Assembly: GCA_964435965.1 (NCBI GenBank)
Contig: CAYTBB010000060.1
Span: 1 to 7,913 of the forward strand
Direction: 5' to 3'
DNA: 7,913 bases
Origin: 20-14-all-45-10 sp964435965
GTDB taxonomy: Bacteria > Chloroflexota > Dehalococcoidia > GIF9 > AB-539-J10
A program made the position numbers and the translations under genes. The notes beneath the pieces are model-generated. The model worked only from the letters and a program-made list of their open reading frames with translations. It made no database searches and had not been told where the DNA came from. This document shows positions 4,691-7,913 of this stretch, piece by piece. The first letter of the stretch is position 1; each line of letters begins with the position of its first letter.

Positions 4691-6562
4691 TTACCCTGTT
4701 AGCTGTGCTTCCTTTCTCCTCTGCAAGATCTGTCTTGCTATAACGGCAGCAGATAAAATTGCTCCCAGCAAATCTAATTGCCAGCCAGGTATCAACAAGA
4801 ATAATCCTGCGGCTATCATGGCCAAGCGCTCATATCTTTTACTTCTGACTATGAATTGTCCTATGACGCCACTGGCCAACATTATCACCCCAAAAATTGC
4901 AGTACTTACGTTTAGCAGTATGAGCGGAATTGGGCCCATCAAAAGGAAGGTATTATCGCCGACAAAGATGAAAGGCATGAGATATAGTAAGGGGGCTAGC
5001 TTTACGGCTGTAAAGGCTGTTGGCAGCCATTCCGATTTAGCTATGCTAGATGCAATAAATACCGCCGCGCATACGGGTGGGGTTATAACCGCGACTCTCG
5101 CATAGTAGAATACGAATAGGTGAGCAGCTAAAGGTAGTATTCCCCAGCCGATGAGTAGTGAGGCGCCTACAGCAACTCCAATCACGTAAGACGCTGTTGC
5201 TGGCAGACCAGTTCCCAGAATCATGACCAGAAATGCTACTATGCCCAGGCTGAGCCACAGATTTTCCTGCCCAAAGGATACAAGTAGGTAGGAAAACTTC
5301 ATGATCAGCCCGGTGCCAATCAGCAACCCTAGGACGATGTTGGCACAGACAAGCACGGGCGTAAGGAACATGAGGGCTTTCCCTCCTGCTTCCAGGCACG
5401 GCAACATTCTGCGCAGCCTTTCCTTCATATTACTCCAGGATACGTCAGAAAAGATGTAGCTAAGAATGGCTACAGCGCAGGTAGTACCGCCAACCATGCT
5501 AAGGGAATATCCCCGAGCCAAGAAAAACATCAGCACACCAACCGGTATCGCAAGGCACGATATTCTTGGATATGTCAAAATATCCTTTGGATGCGGGCGT
5601 TGCTCAGCAGGCACTGGCTTCAAGTCGAGCTTTACCGCCTGAAAGTGCACACCCATGAAAACAGATGTGTAGAACAGGATGGCGGGGACGAAAGCAGCAA
5701 TAATAATTTGGAGGTATGGGATGCCTAAAAATTCTGCCATGATGAAGGCAGCTGTACCCATTATGGGTGGCATTATCGACCCCCCCGTCGAGGCAACGGC
5801 CTCCACCGCGGCGGCAAACTTGGGGTCGTAGCCCAAGCGCTTCATCAGAGGGATGGTGAAAGTTCCCGTGGTAGCTGTATTGGCCAAGGAGCTACCGGAG
5901 AGCATGCCAAACATACTGCTGGCAATGACGGCTACTTTAGCCGGTCCTCCCCGGTACTTTCCAGTCATCAATAAAGCCAAATCAATAAACGTCTTGCCTC
6001 CTCCACTGGTGAGTAGAATAGCACCGAAGATTACGAACAGGCTTATGAATGTAGCGGCAACGCCGGTCAAGGACCCCCATATACCCTCAGCGGAGAAGAA
6101 AACCGTCTTGAGCACATAAAGGTGGCTCATCGGTGCATGTCCCCAATTGCCAGGTATGATGTGTCCCCAGAACGCATAGGCAAGACACATAGCGGTTAAG
6201 GAGGGAAATACCCACCCCACGGCTCTTCTTCCTGCTTCCAGCACTGCCAATATCATGGCCACTGACATTACATATTCTGGGATATTGGGTGGGACTATCA
6301 TGAGAGGCAAAAAATGACGCCAGTTAAAAAATGTATACGCGGATCCTACAAATACCGCGGTGATAAGCGGAATGTTCCACCACGGGTTACCGGGCTTACT
6401 TTTTCGCATAGGGACCAAAAGGAACACCAAGAGCAGCACCAGCAAGACATGAACTGCCTTCTGTTCAGGAGATACGAGTGCGCCAAATAGCCCGGTATAG
6501 ATATGAAAGACAGATAAACCGACAGCTGCAATGCGTACTGTCCATCTCCGAATTACTTCCAT
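4691..6562 (-). CDS. TRAP transporter 4TM/12TM fused permease (TAXI type)
   Basis: A polytopic inner-membrane protein of 623 residues from the ATG at 6562, the usual size for fused DctQ-DctM permeases working with TAXI binding proteins. The first ~110 residues hold about four hydrophobic segments (DctQ-like). The rest is the large DctM-like unit with conserved signatures: GMLSGSSLANTATTGTF (about 219-235), GYDPKFAAAVEAVASTGGSIM (about 244-264), and MPPIMGTAAFIMAE. It would couple uptake of an organic acid to an ion gradient with the lipoprotein encoded just upstream. The frame also permits a TTG start at 6607, but ATG 6562 gives a normal N-terminus (MEVIRRWTVRIAAVGL) and has GGAGAG 4 nt upstream. 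The strong AGGAGGGG at 6583-6590 instead serves an out-of-frame 8-codon ORF overlapping this start. Copy B of the MR/MLE pair follows by 55 bp. Confidence 0.94.
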   Translation of the reverse strand: MEVIRRWTVRIAAVGLSVFHIYTGLFGALVSPEQKAVHVLLVLLLVFLLVPMRKSKPGNPWWNIPLITAVFVGSAYTFFNWRHFLPLMIVPPNIPEYVMSVAMILAVLEAGRRAVGWVFPSLTAMCLAYAFWGHIIPGNWGHAPMSHLYVLKTVFFSAEGIWGSLTGVAATFISLFVIFGAILLTSGGGKTFIDLALLMTGKYRGGPAKVAVIASSMFGMLSGSSLANTATTGTFTIPLMKRLGYDPKFAAAVEAVASTGGSIMPPIMGTAAFIMAEFLGIPYLQIIIAAFVPAILFYTSVFMGVHFQAVKLDLKPVPAEQRPHPKDILTYPRISCLAIPVGVLMFFLARGYSLSMVGGTTCAVAILSYIFSDVSWSNMKERLRRMLPCLEAGGKALMFLTPVLVCANIVLGLLIGTGLIMKFSYLLVSFGQENLWLSLGIVAFLVMILGTGLPATASYVIGVAVGASLLIGWGILPLAAHLFVFYYARVAVITPPVCAAVFIASSIAKSEWLPTAFTAVKLAPLLYLMPFIFVGDNTFLLMGPIPLILLNVSTAIFGVIMLASGVIGQFIVRSKRYERLAMIAAGLFLLIPGWQLDLLGAILSAAVIARQILQRRKEAQLTG

Positions 6563-6579
6563 TGGTCTCTCCGTGTCAT
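6553..6579 (-). CDS. Eight-codon leader ORF overlapping the permease start
   Basis: ATG at 6579-6577 is preceded, 3 nt away, by AGGAGGGG (6590-6583), the best Shine-Dalgarno in the region. It encodes MTRRDQWK and stops at TAA 6555-6553, out of frame with the permease, whose ATG (6562-6560) lies inside it. Ribosomes terminating here would be a few bases from the permease start, which fits translational coupling. Alternatively it is chance, or a sequencing indel hides a longer permease N-terminus. Confidence 0.4.
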   Translation of the reverse strand: MTRRDQWK

Positions 6580-6707
6580 AAACCCCTCCTGTTTTTAAGT
6601 TGTGCAACCACCAACTTTTTCATCAGGCTGCGAGAAATAATTTCGACCCGCCAGGCTGAGTGCACCGGTTCAAACGACAGCATGAAACTGTGCGCTGACG
6701 CTCTTAC

Positions 6708-6772
6708 CTCTCTCATACGGAGAGAGCGGGCTCCCTCTGAGAAAGGTCATCTATGACCACTCGTGAGCCCGC
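6708..6772 (-). promoter_or_regulatory. Structured intercistronic region between binding protein and permease genes
   Basis: GCGGGCTC (6726-6733) pairs with GAGCCCGC (6765-6772). Within its loop, GGTCA (6745-6749) pairs with TGACC (6754-6758). Alongside, CTCTCT (6708-6713) pairs with AGAGAG (6721-6726), sharing one base with the GC-rich stem, so the two may be alternatives. The structure lies in the 252-nt gap between the two transporter genes, about 43 nt after the binding-protein stop. No T-run follows on the minus strand. The position suits partial termination or 3' protection that keeps the binding protein in excess over the permease. Confidence 0.5.
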
Positions 6773-6814
6773 CTCTTACTTCCTTTTACCAGCACCAAAG
6801 ATGCATACAACCAC

Positions 6815-7913
<1,099 letters not shown>

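Noticed and set aside
6563..6607. TTG start extending the permease by 15 residues
   Set aside because: There is no good ribosome site before it, and the extension is polar and unlike a permease N-terminus; ATG 6562 is the better choice.

Overview
The window suggests a bacterium with a moderate GC content. Two features resemble Dehalococcoidia or SAR202-like Chloroflexota: a Pro-Thr-repeat lipoprotein linker on a TAXI-type binding protein, and multiple mandelate racemase/muconate lactonizing (MR/MLE) enzymes side by side. That lineage is known for expanded enolase-superfamily paralogues. The taxonomic guess is inference; no rRNA or other marker gene is present.

Layout. (1) Positions 1-~385: the 5' part of an insertion sequence on the minus strand. 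It carries the N-terminal 115 codons of an ISNCY/IS1202-like transposase and the element's repeat-rich end. (2) ~386-1638: a leader with a good sigma70-like promoter (TTGACA-N17-TAGTAT), then a plus-strand gene for an M29-aminopeptidase/NicX-like metalloenzyme. (3) 1639-2253: a gene-free convergent spacer holding a nested stem-loop, an IS-end-like inverted repeat and a near-perfect 53-nt hairpin. (4) 2254-7913: a minus-strand catabolic cluster read right to left: TAXI-family solute-binding lipoprotein (start lies beyond the window), 4TM/12TM fused TRAP permease, then two tandem MR/MLE enolase-superfamily genes.

How it may work together: the lipoprotein and fused permease would form an ion-driven TRAP-TAXI importer for an organic acid. 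The MR/MLE enzymes, which act on carboxylates by metal-assisted alpha-proton abstraction, would process it. The substrate cannot be read from the sequence.

The most interesting signal is the tandem MR/MLE pair. The two copies share a 511-bp segment with no mismatches. By hand count the adjoining 428 bp differs at about 43 positions, and the capping-domain loops expected to set substrate specificity differ sharply. This is the footprint of gene conversion (or an assembly chimera) over an older duplication. Both copies also appear to lack the usual third metal ligand (Glu to Gln) and the Asp-His dyad of classical MR enzymes. Further points are an 8-codon ORF with the strongest Shine-Dalgarno overlapping the permease start, and a structured 252-nt gap between the binding protein and permease genes.
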